Shown in pieces: positions 12,751 to 64,000 of a DNA stretch of 64,000 bases (position 1 is its first letter; each line of letters starts with the position of its first letter). The DNA comes from Leptobrachium leishanense (Eukaryota > Chordata > Amphibia > Anura > Megophryidae). The position numbers and the translations under genes are program-made. The notes beneath the pieces were generated by a model. The model saw nothing but the letters and a program-made list of their open reading frames with translations. It was not told the origin of the DNA and did no database searches. Location of the stretch: assembly GCA_009667805.1 (NCBI GenBank), contig RXON01001597.1, forward strand, positions 1 to 64,000, in the 5' to 3' direction.

Positions 12751-13303
12751 TCTATGTATAACGTGGCTACTGTATCCCCTCTGTATAATGCAGCTGCTGT
12801 ATCCCCGCTCTGTATAAGACACGGCTACTGTATCCCCCCTCTCTGTATAACGCGGCTGCTGTATCCCTCTCTCTGTATAACGCGGCTGCTGTATCCTCCT
12901 CTCTGTATAAGACGTGGTTACTGTATCTGCCTCTCTGTATAACGTGGCTGCTGTATCGCCCTCTCTGTATAAGACGTGGTTACTGTATCCCCCTCTCTGT
13001 ATAACGCGGCTGCTGTATCCTTCTCTCTGTATAAGACGTGGTTACTGTATCCGCCTCTAGTATAACGTGGCTGCTGTATCCCCCTCTGTATAACGCGGCT
13101 GCTGTATCCCCCTCTCTGTATAAGACGTGGTTACTGTATCCGCCTCTCTGTATAACGCGGCTGCTGTATCCCCTCTGTATAACGCGGCTGCTGTATCCTC
13201 CTCTCTGTATAAGACGTGGTTACTGTATCCTCCTTCTGTATAACGCGGCTGCTGTATCCCCCTCTCTGTATAAAACGGCTGCTGTATCCCCCTCTCTGTA
13301 TAA

Positions 13304-13729
13304 GGCTAGGGTCAGACGAACGCATTTTTCACGTTGCCCGTGAGAAAGTGCGGTCGAACGAACGCACGTATTTTTTCCCGGGATACGCGATAGAGGTCAT
13401 ACGATGCGCCTTTTCGTCCGTGATTTTGTACGGATCATCAATAAAACACTTTTTGAGTCTGGACGTTATGTTAGCCGGACATTAGCAGCGTCTGACGTCT
13501 CCTAATCACACACACATGCCGCTATGCGGCCGCAGCGCACTCTGTACGTCAGTAGTAGCGTTTGACGTTCTCGAAAAAATGCGTTCGTTGGCCACTTGCG
13601 TTGCGCGGACGAACTTTCGTGCGGCCGTTCGTCGTACGTTCCCCGGCATTGGACGTCATTTGCTGCTAGCACGGCCGTGATTTCGTGCGTCTAAACGCAC
13701 GTTAAAACTGCGCTAGTCTGACCCTAGCC
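13304..13729. mobile_element. 426-bp MITE with TAA target-site duplication
   Basis: The ends are a perfect 14-bp inverted repeat, GGCTAGGGTCAGAC and its complement, with weaker pairing further in. TAA is present on both sides (13301-13303 and 13730-13732). A TWA duplication is the mark of PIF/Harbinger elements, so it is probably a non-autonomous member. The inside is rich in ACGT/CGTACG-type words and has no gene. The uninterrupted site is preserved in a paralogous satellite block at 10601-10620. Confidence 0.85.
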
Positions 13730-15734
13730 TAAGACGTGGTTACTGTATCCGCCTCTCTGTATAACGCGGCTGCTGTATCCCCCGCTCTGTATAACGTGGC
13801 TACTGTATCCCCTCTGTATAACGCGGCTGCTGTATCTCCTCTCTGTATAACGTGGCTGCTGTTTCCCACTCTCTGTATAACGCGGCTGCTGTATCCCCTC
13901 TCTTTATAACGTGGCTACTGTATCCCCTCTGTATAACGTGGCTGCTGTATCCCCCTCTCTGTATAAGACGCGGCTACTGTATCCCCCCTCTCTGTATAAC
14001 GCGGCTGCTGTATCCCTCTCTGTATAACGCGGCTGCTGTATCCTCCTCTCTGTATAAAAACTGGTTACTGTATCTGCCTCTCTGTATAACGTGGCTGCTG
14101 TATCCCCTCTGTATAATGTGGCTGCTGTATCCCCCTCTCTGTATAAGACGTGGTTACTGTATCCGCCTCTCTGTATAACGCGGCTGCTGTATCCCCCACT
14201 CTGTATAACGTGGCTACTGTATCCCCTCTGTATAACGCGGCTGCTGTATCTCCTCTCTGTATAACGTGGCTGCTGTTTCCCCCTCTCTGTATAACGCGGC
14301 TGCTGTATCCCCTCTCTGTATAACGTGGCTACTGTATCCCCTCTGTATAACATGGCTGCTGTATCCCCCTCTCTGTATAACGCAGCTGCTGTATCCCCCT
14401 CTCTGTATAAGACGCGGCTACTGTATCCCCCCTCTCTGTATAACGCGGCTGCTGTATCCCTCTCTCTGTATAACGCGGCTGCTGTATCCTCCTCTCTGTA
14501 TAAGACGTGGTTACTGTATCTGCCTCTCTGTATAACGTGGCTGCTGTATCCCCTCTGTATAATGTGGCTGCTGTATCCCCCTCTCTGTATAAGACGTGGT
14601 TACTGTATCCGCCTCTCTGTATAACGCGGCTGCTGTATCCCCCGCTCTGTATAACGTGGCTACTGTATCCCCCTCTGTTATAACGCGGCTGCTGTATCTC
14701 CTCTCTGTATAACGTGGCTGCTGTTTCCCCCTCTCTGTATAACGCGGCTGCTGTATCCCCTCTCTGTATAACGTGGCTACTGTATCCCCTCTGTATAACA
14801 TGGCTGCTGTATCCCCCTCTCTGTATAACGCAGCTGCTGTATCCCCCTCTCTGTATAAGACGCGGCTACTGTATCCCCCCTCTCTGTATAACGCGGCTGC
14901 TGTATCCCTCTCTCTGTATAACGCGGCTGCTGTATCCTCCTCTCTGTATAAGACGTGGTTACTGTATCTGCCTCTCTGTATAACGTGGCTGCTGTATCCC
15001 CTCTGTATAACGTGGCTGCTGTATCCCCCTCTCTGTATAAGACGTGGTTACTGTATCCGCCTCTCTGTATAACGCGGCTGCTGTATCCCTCTCGCTGTAT
15101 AACGTGGCTGCTGTATCCTTCTCTCTGTATAAGACGTGGTTACTGTATCCGCCTCTAGTATAACGTGGCTGCTGTATCCCCCTCTGTATAACGCGGCTGC
15201 TGTATCCCCCTCTCTGTATAAGACGTGGTTACTGTATCCGCCTCTCTGTATAACGCGGCTGCTGTATCCCCTCTGTATAACGCGGCTGCTGTATCCTCCT
15301 CTCTGTATAAGACGTGGTTACTGTATCTGCCTCTCTGTATAACGTGGCTGCTGTATCCTCCTTCTGTATAACGCGGCTGCTGTATCCCCCTCTCTGTATA
15401 AGATGTGGTTACTGTATCCGCCTCTCTGTATAACGCGGCTGCTGTATCCCTCGCTCTGTATAACGTGGCTACTGTATCCCCTCTGTATAACGCGGCTGCT
15501 GTATCTCCTCTCTGTATAACGTGGCTGCTGTTTCCCACTCTCTGTATAACGTGGCTACTGTATCCCCTCTCTGTATAACTTGGCTGCTGTATCCCCCTCT
15601 CTGTATAACACAGCTGCTGTATCCCCCTCTCTGTATAAGACACGGCTACTGTATCCCACTCTGTATAAGGCGGCTGCTGTATCCCCCTGGGGGTGACATA
15701 CATTACACTATACACAGAGCAGTGTGATGGACTC

Positions 15735-15740
15735 TTTATT
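15735..15740 (-). promoter_or_regulatory. gatd3: Polyadenylation signal of gatd3
   Basis: AATAAA on the minus strand lies about 100 bases after the stop codon. A short 3' UTR ending near 15710-15720 is inferred. Minisatellite 1 starts within about 50 bases, so any read-through transcript would run into it. Confidence 0.75.
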
Positions 15741-15839
15741 CTGTGAATGGCACAAAGTCTCTTAGCATGTCCTATGTAGCGTGTTGTGTCATGTGATGTT
15801 TACACGCGTGTCTCGTGTCGTCCCATCCTGGATCCGCAG

Positions 15840-56920
<41,081 letters not shown>

Positions 56921-57150
56921 GGCGGGAGAGAAGCTCTGCGCAAACAGCGTAACCTGCACTAACACAGCGCTCAGACACACGCCGACCCTGCGCAGCACCG
57001 GCTGTGAATTCAACTGGTGATGATAGCAATGTCTCCTACGGAAAACGTGTGACCTATCAGAGGAGAGCTGCGTGGGAGGAGCGTGACCCGCATACCTCAT
57101 CACGTGACACCTGCAAGCGCTTCCGGGTCATGGCGGAAAATGGCAGCTTG
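56921..57150 (-). promoter_or_regulatory. gatd3: Likely gatd3 promoter and 5' UTR
   Basis: Upstream of the start codon the DNA is unique and CpG-containing. Candidate sites are CACGTGAC at 57101 (USF/E-box type), CCGGAAGCG in minus sense at 57117-57125 (ETS type) and ATGGCGG / AAAATGGCAGC at 57130-57146 (YY1 type). No TATA box is seen at a fitting distance. This is the pattern of housekeeping and mitochondrial-gene promoters; the start site is not determined. Confidence 0.6.
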
Positions 57151-57244
57151 CCCTTACTATGAGAAAGATTCCATTCCAAAACCTAAACGTGGGGGAAGGG
57201 AGGCACAGCCAGTGTGTGGGAGCAACCATCACAAACTGGGGGGG

Positions 57245-57320
57245 AACTACTCACTATTTATATGGCGCCAACAGCTTATACAGCGTTGTATAATAACCAA
57301 TGTGAAGAAGACTAAATTAT
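57245..57320. mobile_element. Fragment of the dispersed repeat seen at 11931
   Basis: Contains TTTATATGGCGCCAACAGC and TATACAGCGTTGTATAATAA, matching the AAAGCGCCAGCATATTCCGC ... CGCTGTACAATAAG start of the 11931 copy. It runs into AATCTAGAGGAGCAGAG, the first unit of minisatellite 12. Confidence 0.65.
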
Positions 57321-60300
57321 AATCTAGAGGAGCAGAGGGTCCGGCTCACAGGAGCTTACAATCTAGAGGAGCAGAGGGTCCGGCTCACAGGAGTTTACAA
57401 TCTAGAGGAGCAGAGGGTCCGGCTCACAGGAGTTTACAATCTAGAGGAGCAGAGGGTCCGGCTCACAGGAGTTTACAATCTAGAGGAGCAGAGGGTCCGG
57501 CTCACAGGAGTTTACAATCTAGAGGAGCAGAGGGTCCGGCTCACAGGAGCTTACAATCTAGAGGAGCAGAGGGTCCGGCTCACAGGAGTTTACAATCTAG
57601 AGGAGCAGAGGGTCCGGCTCACAGGAGCTTACAATCTAGAGGAGCAGAGGGTCCGGCTCACAGGAGCTTACAATCTAGAGGAGCAGAGGCCCGGCTCACA
57701 GGAGCTTACAATCTAGAGGAGCAGAGGGTCCGGCTCACAGGAGCTTACAATCTAGAGGAGCAGAGGGTCCGGCTCACAGGAGTTTACAATCTAGAGGAGC
57801 AGAGGGTCCGACTCACAGGAGCTTACAATCTAGAGGAACAGAGGGCCCGGCTCACAGGAGCTTACAATCTAGAGGAGCAGAGGGTCCGGCTCACAGGAGC
57901 TTACAATCTAGAGGAGCAGAGGCCCGGCTCACAGGAGCTTACAATCTAGAGGAGCAGAGGGTCCGACTCACAGGAGCTTACAATCTAGAGGAGCAGAGGG
58001 TCCGGCTCACAGGAGTTTACAATCTAGAGGAGCAGAGGGCCCGGCTCACAGGAGTTTACAATCTAGAGGAGCAGAGGGTCCGGCTCACAGGAGCTTACAA
58101 TCTAGAGGAGCAGAGGGTCCGGCTCACAGGAGTTTACAATCTAGAGGAGCAGAGGGTCCGGCTCACAGGAGCTTACAATCTAGAGGAGCAGAGGGTCCGG
58201 CTCACAGGAGCTTACAATCTAGAGGAGCAGAGGGTCCGGCTCACAGGAGTTTACAATCTAGAGGAGCAGAGGGTCCGGCTCACAGGAGCTTACAATCTAG
58301 AGGAGCAGAGGGTCCGGCTCACAGGAGCTTACAATCTAGAGGAGCAGAGGGTCCGGCTCACAGGAGTTTACAATCTAGAGGAGCAGAGGGTCCGCTCACA
58401 GGAGCTACAATCTAGAGGAGCAGAGGGTCCGGCTCACAGGAGCTTACAATCTAGAGGAGCAGAGGGTCCGGCTCACAGGAGCTTACAATCTAGAGGAGCA
58501 GAGGGTCCGGCTCACAGGAGCTCACAATCTAGAGGAGCAGAGGGTCCGGCTCACAGGAGCTTACAATCTAGAGGAGCAGAGGGTCCGGCTCACAGGAGCT
58601 TACAATCTAGAGGAGCAGAGGGTCCGGCTCACAGGAGCTTACAATCTAGAGGAGCAGAGGTGGCTCACAGGAGCTTACAATCTAGAGGAGCAGAGGTCCG
58701 GCTCACAGGAGCTTACAATCTAGAGGAGCAGAGGGTCCGGCTCACAGGAGCTTACAATCTAGAGGAGCAGAGGGTCCGGCTCACAGGAGCTTACAATCTA
58801 GAGGAGCAGAGGGTCCGGCTCACAGGAGCTTACAATCTAGAGGAGCAGAGGGTCCGGCTCACAGGAGTTTACAAACTAGAGGAGCAGAGGAGCTTACAAT
58901 CCAGAGGAACAGAGGGTCCGGCTCACAGGAGCTTACAATCTAGAGGAGCAGAGGGCCCGGCTCACAGGAGCTTACAATCTAGAGGAGCAGAGGGTCCGGC
59001 TCACAGGAGTTTACAATCTAGAGGAGCAGAGGGTCCGGCTCACAGGAGTTTACAATCTAGAGGAGCAGAGGGTCCGGCTCACAGGAGTTTACAATCTAGA
59101 GGAGCAGAGGGTCCGGCTCACAGGAGCTTACAATCTAGAGGAGCAGAGGGTCCGGCTCACAGGAGCTTACAATCTAGAGGAGCAGAGGGTCCGGCTCACA
59201 GGAGCTTACAATCTAGAGGAGCAGAGGGTCCGGCTCACAGGAGCTTACAATCTAGAGGAGCAGAGGGCCCGGCTCACAGGAGTTTACAATCTAAGGAGAG
59301 CAGAGGCCCGGCTCACAGGAGCTTACAATCTAGAGGAGCAGAGGGCCCGGCTCACAGGAGCTTACAATCTAGAGGAGCAGAGGGTCCGGCTCACAGGAGC
59401 TTACAATCTAGAGGAGCAGAGGGTCCGGCTCACAGGAGCTTACAATCTAGAGGAGCAGAGGGTCCGGCTCACAGGAGCTTACAATCTAGAGGAGCAGAGG
59501 GTCCGGCTCACAGGAGTTTACAATCTAGAGGAGCAGAGGGCCCGGCTCACAGGAGCTTACAATCTAGAGGAGCAGAGGGTCCGGCTCACAGGAGCTTACA
59601 ATCTAGAGGAGCAGAGGGTCCGGCTCACAGGAGCTTACAATCTAGAGGAGCAGAGGGTCCGGCTCACAGGAGCTTACAATCTAGAGGAGCAGAGGGTCCG
59701 GCTCACAGGAGTTTACAATCTAGAGGAGCAGAGGGTCCGGCTCACAGGAGCTTACAATCTAGAGGAGCAGAGGCCCGGCTCACAGGAGCTTACAATCTAG
59801 AGGAGCAGAGGGCCCGGCTCACAGGAGCTTACAATCTAGAGGAGCAGAGGGTCCGGCTCACAGGAGTTTACAATCTAGAGGAGCAGAGGGCCCGGCTCAC
59901 AGGAGTTTACAATCTAGAGGAGCAGAGGTCCGGCTCACAGGAGCTTACAATCTAGAGGAGCAGAGGGTCCGGCTCACAGGAGTTTACAATCTAGAGGAGC
60001 AGAGGGTCCGGCTCACAGGAGCTTACAATCTAGAGGAGCAGAGGGTCCGGCTCACAGGAGTTTACAATCTAGAGGAGCAGAGGGTCCGGCTCACAGGAGC
60101 TTACAATCTAGAGGAGCAGAGGGTCCGGCTCACAGGAGCTTACAATCTAGAGGAGCAGAGGGTCCGGCTCACAGGAGTTTACAATCTAGAGGAGCAGAGG
60201 GTCCGGCTCACAGGAGCTTACAATCTAGAGGAGCAGAGGGTCCGGCTCACAGGAGCTTACAATCTAGAAGAGCAGAGGGTCCGGCTCACAGGAGCTTACA

Positions 60301-61918
60301 ATCTAGAGGAGCAGAGGGTCCGGCTCACAGGAGCTTACAATCTAGAGGAGCAGAGGGTCCGGCTCACAGGAGCTTACAATCTAGAGGAGCAGAGGGTCCG
60401 GCTCACAGGAGTTACAATCTAGAAGAGCAGAGGGTCCGGCTCACAGGAATTTACAATCTAGAGGAGCAGAGGATCCGGCTCACAGGAGCTTACAATCTAG
60501 AGGAGCAGAGGGTCTCCACAGGCAGTTTACAATCTAGAGGAGCAGAGGATCCGGCTCACAGGAGCTTACAATCTAGAGGAGCAGAGGGTCCGGCTCACAG
60601 GAGCTTACAATCTAGAGGAGCAGAGGGTCCGGCTCACAGGAGCTTACAATCTAGAGAGCAGAGGTCCGGCTCACAGGAGCTTACAATCTAGAGGAGCAGG
60701 GTCGGCTCACAGGAGTTTACAATCTAGGAGAGCTCACAGTCAGGAATTTACTCTACTAGAGGAGCAGAGGTCCGGCTCACAGGAGTTTACAATCTAGAGG
60801 AGCAGAGGGTCCGGCTCACAGGAGTTTACAATCTAGAAGAGCAGAGGGTCCGGCTCACAGGAGTTTACAATCTAGAGGAGCAGAGGGTCCGGCTCACAGG
60901 AGCTTACAATCTAGAGGAGCAGAGGGTCCGGCTCACAGGAGCTTACAATCTAGAGGAGCAGAGGGCCCGGCTCACAGGAGTTTACAATCTAGAGGAGCAG
61001 AGGGTCTGGCTCACAGGAGTTTACAATCTAGAGGAGCAGAGGACCCGGCTCACAGGAGTTTACAATCTAGAGGAGCAGAGGGTCCGGCTCACAGGAGCTT
61101 ACAATCTAGAGGAGCAGAGGGTCCGGCTCACAGGAGCTTACAATCTAGAGGAGCAGAGGGCCCGGCTCACAGGAGCTTTACAATCTAGAGGAGCAGAGGT
61201 CCGGCTCACAGGAGTTTACAATCTAGAAGAGCAGAGGGTCCGGCTCACAGGAGCTTACAATCTAGAGGAGCAGAGGGTCCGGCTCACAGGAGTTTACAAT
61301 CTAGAGGAGCAGAGGGTCCGGCTCACAGGAGCTTACAATCTAGAGGAGCAGAGGTCCGGCTCACAGGAGTTTACAATCTAGAGGAGCAGAGGGTCCGGCT
61401 CACAGGAGTTTACAATCTAGAGGAGCAGAGGGTCCGGCTCACAGGAGCTTACAATCTAGAGGAGCAGAGGGTCCGGCTCACAGGAGTTTACAATCTAGAG
61501 GAGCAGAGGGTCCGGCTCCCAGGAGCTTACAATCTAGAGGAGCAGAGGGTCCGGCTCCCAGGAGCTTACAATCTAGAGGAGCAGAGGGTCCGGCTCCCAG
61601 GAGCTTACAATCTAGAGGAGCAGAGGGTCCGGCTCACAGGAGTTTACAATCTAGAGGAGCAGAGGGTCCAGCTCAGAGGAGCTTACAATCTAGAGGAGCA
61701 GAGGGCCCGTCTCACAGGAGCTTACAATCTAGAGGAGCAGAGGGCCCGGCTCACAGGAGTTTACAATCTAGAGGAGCAGAGGGTCCGGCTCACAGGAGTT
61801 TACAATCTAGAGGAGCAGAGGGTCCGGCTCACAGGAGCTTACAATCTAGAGGAGCAGAGGGCCCGGCTCACAGGAGCTTACAATCTAGAGGAGCAGAGGG
61901 CCCAGCTCACAGGAGTTT
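57321..61918. repeat. Minisatellite 12 upstream of gatd3 (39-bp unit, 4.6 kb)
   Basis: The unit is GGTCCGGCTCACAGGAGC followed by TTACAATCTAGAGGAGCAGA and G; about 118 copies. The chief variants are AGC/AGT before TTACAAT, GGTCC/GGCCC and, locally (61508-61610), CTCCCAGG. A degenerate patch lies at 60500-60790. A unit-length multiple of three gives a 431-codon frame at 58660-59955, rejected as a gene. Confidence 0.96.
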
Positions 61919-62469
61919 AACAGGGCTCGACATATTTGCTTTGAATCTAGGAGCCAGGTTTTTCTTCAGACTAGCTAAGAATTATACCCCTATTCTCTTC
62001 TTACAACTTCTCCCATGTAAGTTACCTTCTTAATACCATCTAACCCCCCCTCCCTTTTCCCGTAAATGAAAACACAACAAAGTATTGGCATTTAAAAAAG
62101 GTCACGTCTTTTATTACATAAGGCCAAATTCTTTGCCTCTAAGGCAGAATTATTATTATCGATCCTCGTATGCCAAATACGCTTCACCAGATAACACTGG
62201 CAGCCAGATAACACTGGTAACTGCAATGCACCACAAGCATTGCCCAGAAATAACGCCCCACGTGGCTAACCAGGATGACCACACGTCTGCTCAGTGTATT
62301 TTGTATGGCAGATAGCAGCCGAGAGGATCTGCAAACCAGGAAGGCACCTGAGCCTGGCCGTATATGAAACCACGACTCACCCCGTACCCTGCAGACCCTC
62401 CCCCCACTATCGCCCTCCACGTGCCAGGCCGCCTATTTCACCGCCTCCTCCCTAACCTAAACCATGTCC
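61919..62469. other. Unassigned flank
   Basis: No gene or clear repeat ends. AT-rich with short frames only. TCGACATATTTGCTTTGAAT at the left edge may be the end of another dispersed repeat; not supported further. Confidence 0.35.
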
Positions 62470-62830
62470 ATCTTAAAGTGCAATCCCCAGCTGTGGCCGT
62501 TCAAACCACCAGCTGGCTTCCTGCCACATGGTAAAGTACCCATTTAAGCGCAATCCACCCAGTTGTGGCCGTTGTAAAAAAACCACCAACTGGCTTCAAG
62601 CTACTTGGGAACTAATTCTGATCGATAATAATTGCTCTAAACCATATTTTAATCAAAGAACATCCCCCAACCTTGGCCGTTCAAAAACCACAGGCTGGCT
62701 TCATGTAACATGGTGTATAACTTGATGGGAATAGGTAGACTAACCATGTCCATATTTAGAGAATCCCCCAGACGTGGCCGTATAAACCATGAACCGGGTT
62801 CATGCAACATGGCATATTTCCATATGGGAA
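62470..62830. repeat. Four degenerate copies of a ~70-105-bp motif
   Basis: The phrase AATCCCCCAG(A/C)TGTGGCCGT, then an AAACCA(C)..CTGGCTTC or GGGTTC segment and a CATGG-type end, occurs near 62480, 62550, 62660 and 62760. Copies differ by many substitutions. The nature of the repeat is unknown. Confidence 0.55.
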
Positions 62831-63099
62831 ATCACGGGCGGTCTTGAATGAGTGGTGAAATCACCACTGCATTGCCCCAGAAGGTGGCGCTTCTGATGCG
62901 TGACCTTTCCGTTGTTGTAGAGAACCAGCATCTATGAAAGAGAAACAAACAGGGTGGGTTGGGTGGGAGTAAAAGAAAATTAACTGCGATACACAAACTG
63001 CCCCCATGCCTTGTCTTTTATACCCTCCCCTTCCCCCTCCCTCCCATTGCTCCTCTCCCTATTGCATCCAATCACAAATCGGCCATGCTTCAGCTCATT

Positions 63100-64000
63100 A
63101 ACACCTTAGTGACCGGGCGGTTTTACACAAATCCGTCTTTTAGTGACCGCTGCTGTTTTTACGTTTCTGCGCTGTTAGTGTTTAGGTCAAATTTTCCTCT
63201 TACTCGTTTATTCAACCCACACATATTATACACCGTTTTTCCCGCCATTAAATGGACTTTCTAGAAATACCATTATATCCATCATATCGAATAATTTACT
63301 ATAAAAAAATATGAAATACGAGGAACAAAATGGTAAAAACACACTTTTTCGTAATTTAATCCCCAAAATCTACAACCACCCAAAAAGACCCCGGCTAAAT
63401 AGGTTCAAAATTTTGTCCCGAGACTAGAAATACCCAATTTTTACATGCGTTTGCTTTTTAACCCCTTCACTGCTGAGACAGTTCACCTATGTGCGCTGCG
63501 CTCATTCTGACCATTTTGTGCTAATTTTTTTTAGATGACAGCCTAGGTCCTATTTAATCCCCCCCAGACAAATTTTTTTTTTTAAAAAAAACACATTTTT
63601 TTATTTTATTTAAATTTATTTTTATTTTAATTTTTTTAACCAAACCTGGTCATGTTTGTATCATTTGAAAGGCCATAATCAGGCCTTTCAAATGATATCA
63701 AATATGACTATCTAGCTGCCAGGGATCGGGAGATAAAGGGATCTTAGGATCCCCTTATCTCTACATGGCAGCTAGATGGTTAACTGCCCACTTGACATCC
63801 TCACACATATGGTGAGGTTGTCAGTGGGTGGGGGGACCTGGAGGCTTGGCTGACATCCAAGATGTCAGCCCCCCTCCAGGTTCGAATCCCAATTGGCGCC
63901 GAAACGTGATCCAGCAGCGAAACGGGAGACTCTCCCCTTTTCAGCGGTGTAAAAAGCATCTCCCTAGCTGCAATGGTTGGGGAGATAGAGGGCTCCGAAG
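63100..64000. mobile_element. Two abutting TTAA-type repeat starts, continuing off the right edge
   Basis: TTAACACCTTAGTGACCGGG at 63100 and TTAACCCCTTCACTGCTGAG at 63459 resemble the ends of abundant frog MITEs with TTAA targets. Neither has its other end in the window. In the second, ATCATTTGAAAGGCC and its complement (near 63661-63695) and TAGCTGCCAGGGAT / ATGGCAGCTAG form inner hairpins. No coding sequence. Confidence 0.5.

Larger units (their letters stand above)
9790..15560. repeat. Larger higher-order copies (about 1.7-1.9 kb, three starts) in minisatellite 1
   Basis: The marker GCCTCTAGTATAACGTGG occurs at about 10370, 13060 and 15158, each time in the same context of variant units. 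After subtracting the 820-bp and 429-bp insertions the spacing is about 1.87 and 1.67 kb. A shorter ~448-bp repetition is seen between 14325 and 14773, where about 300 bases are almost identical; the same segment also occurs at 11233. Confidence 0.8.
8083..15688. repeat. Minisatellite 1: ~30-bp tandem array, about 6.4 kb without its two insertions
   Basis: Units average about 30 bases and contain CTCTCTGTATAAC followed by GGCTGCTGTATCCCC. A common longer variant has TATAAGACGTGGTTACTG. Length varies by small indels. The array is broken by a dispersed repeat (11931-12750) and a MITE (13304-13729). It begins directly against the Gypsy integrase and ends about 45 bases beyond the gatd3 polyadenylation signal. 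Open frames of 60-260 codons on both strands are products of unit periodicity. No gene is present in this stretch. Confidence 0.95.

Noticed and set aside
8006..15715. Many 60-260-codon frames (AAVSPSLYN- or GDTAATLYR-type)
   Set aside because: Periodic translations of the 30-bp array on both strands, ending wherever an indel changes phase.
57083..57322. 79-codon plus-strand frame at the gatd3 promoter, as a divergent gene
   Set aside because: It ends in dispersed-repeat sequence, shows no recognisable domain, and no exon follows upstream; a bidirectional promoter is possible but unsupported.
58660..59955. 431-codon frame of AHRSLQSRGAEGP repeats
   Set aside because: The 39-base unit is a multiple of three, so one stop-free phase persists. 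Upstream flank of gatd3, no start context or other support.

Overview
The window looks like vertebrate nuclear DNA, most likely from a frog. It holds one recognisable host gene, several very long minisatellites (roughly half of the 64 kb), and decayed transposons of types common in amphibian genomes: Gypsy-like LTR elements whose gag starts with a SAP-like helix pair, a Ngaro/DIRS tyrosine-recombinase element with an SGNH hydrolase, a Penelope element, a CR1 LINE, Tc1, hAT, and TTAA- and TAA-target MITEs. No bacterial operon, CRISPR array or viral genome is present. The assignment to frogs is an inference from repeat content; I could not run a search.

The host gene is gatd3 (ES1 protein homolog, DJ-1/PfpI superfamily) on the minus strand. 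Seven coding exons run from 56920 down to 15840. All joints agree in reading phase and the product is 248 residues with an N-terminal mitochondrial presequence. The exons total only about 0.75 kb and are islands in a 41 kb locus.

Layout: 1-2468 is the end of an LTR retrotransposon (minus strand), inserted in a hAT transposon (2469-5415), which abuts a Gypsy pol gene (5416-8082). From 8083 to 15688 lies a ~30-bp minisatellite with higher-order duplications and two insertions; it stops about 45 bp beyond the gatd3 polyadenylation signal. From 15840 to 25198 exons 7 to 3 alternate with introns, each filled by its own minisatellite. Intron 2 (25199-44549) holds a CR1 fragment, a Tc1 element and a Ngaro element that contains a Penelope element, which contains a solo LTR, which contains a hAT element, which contains another solo LTR. 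Most of these boundaries show target-site duplications. Intron 1 (44603-56836) holds a 59-bp satellite carrying splice-site-like sequence, an LTR/gag fragment, an 18-19-bp satellite and an 8.1-kb satellite of ~25 bp units. The promoter region lies near 57000-57150. A 4.6-kb, 39-bp satellite follows upstream of it (to 61918), apparently amplified from part of a dispersed repeat. The last 2 kb holds MITE-like sequence only.

The very long open frames (up to 2788 codons) are artefacts of satellite units that lack stop codons on one strand. The most unusual result is the concentration of unrelated-looking satellites in the introns and flanks of one small gene, with signs that some began at its splice sites and that several share a common core.
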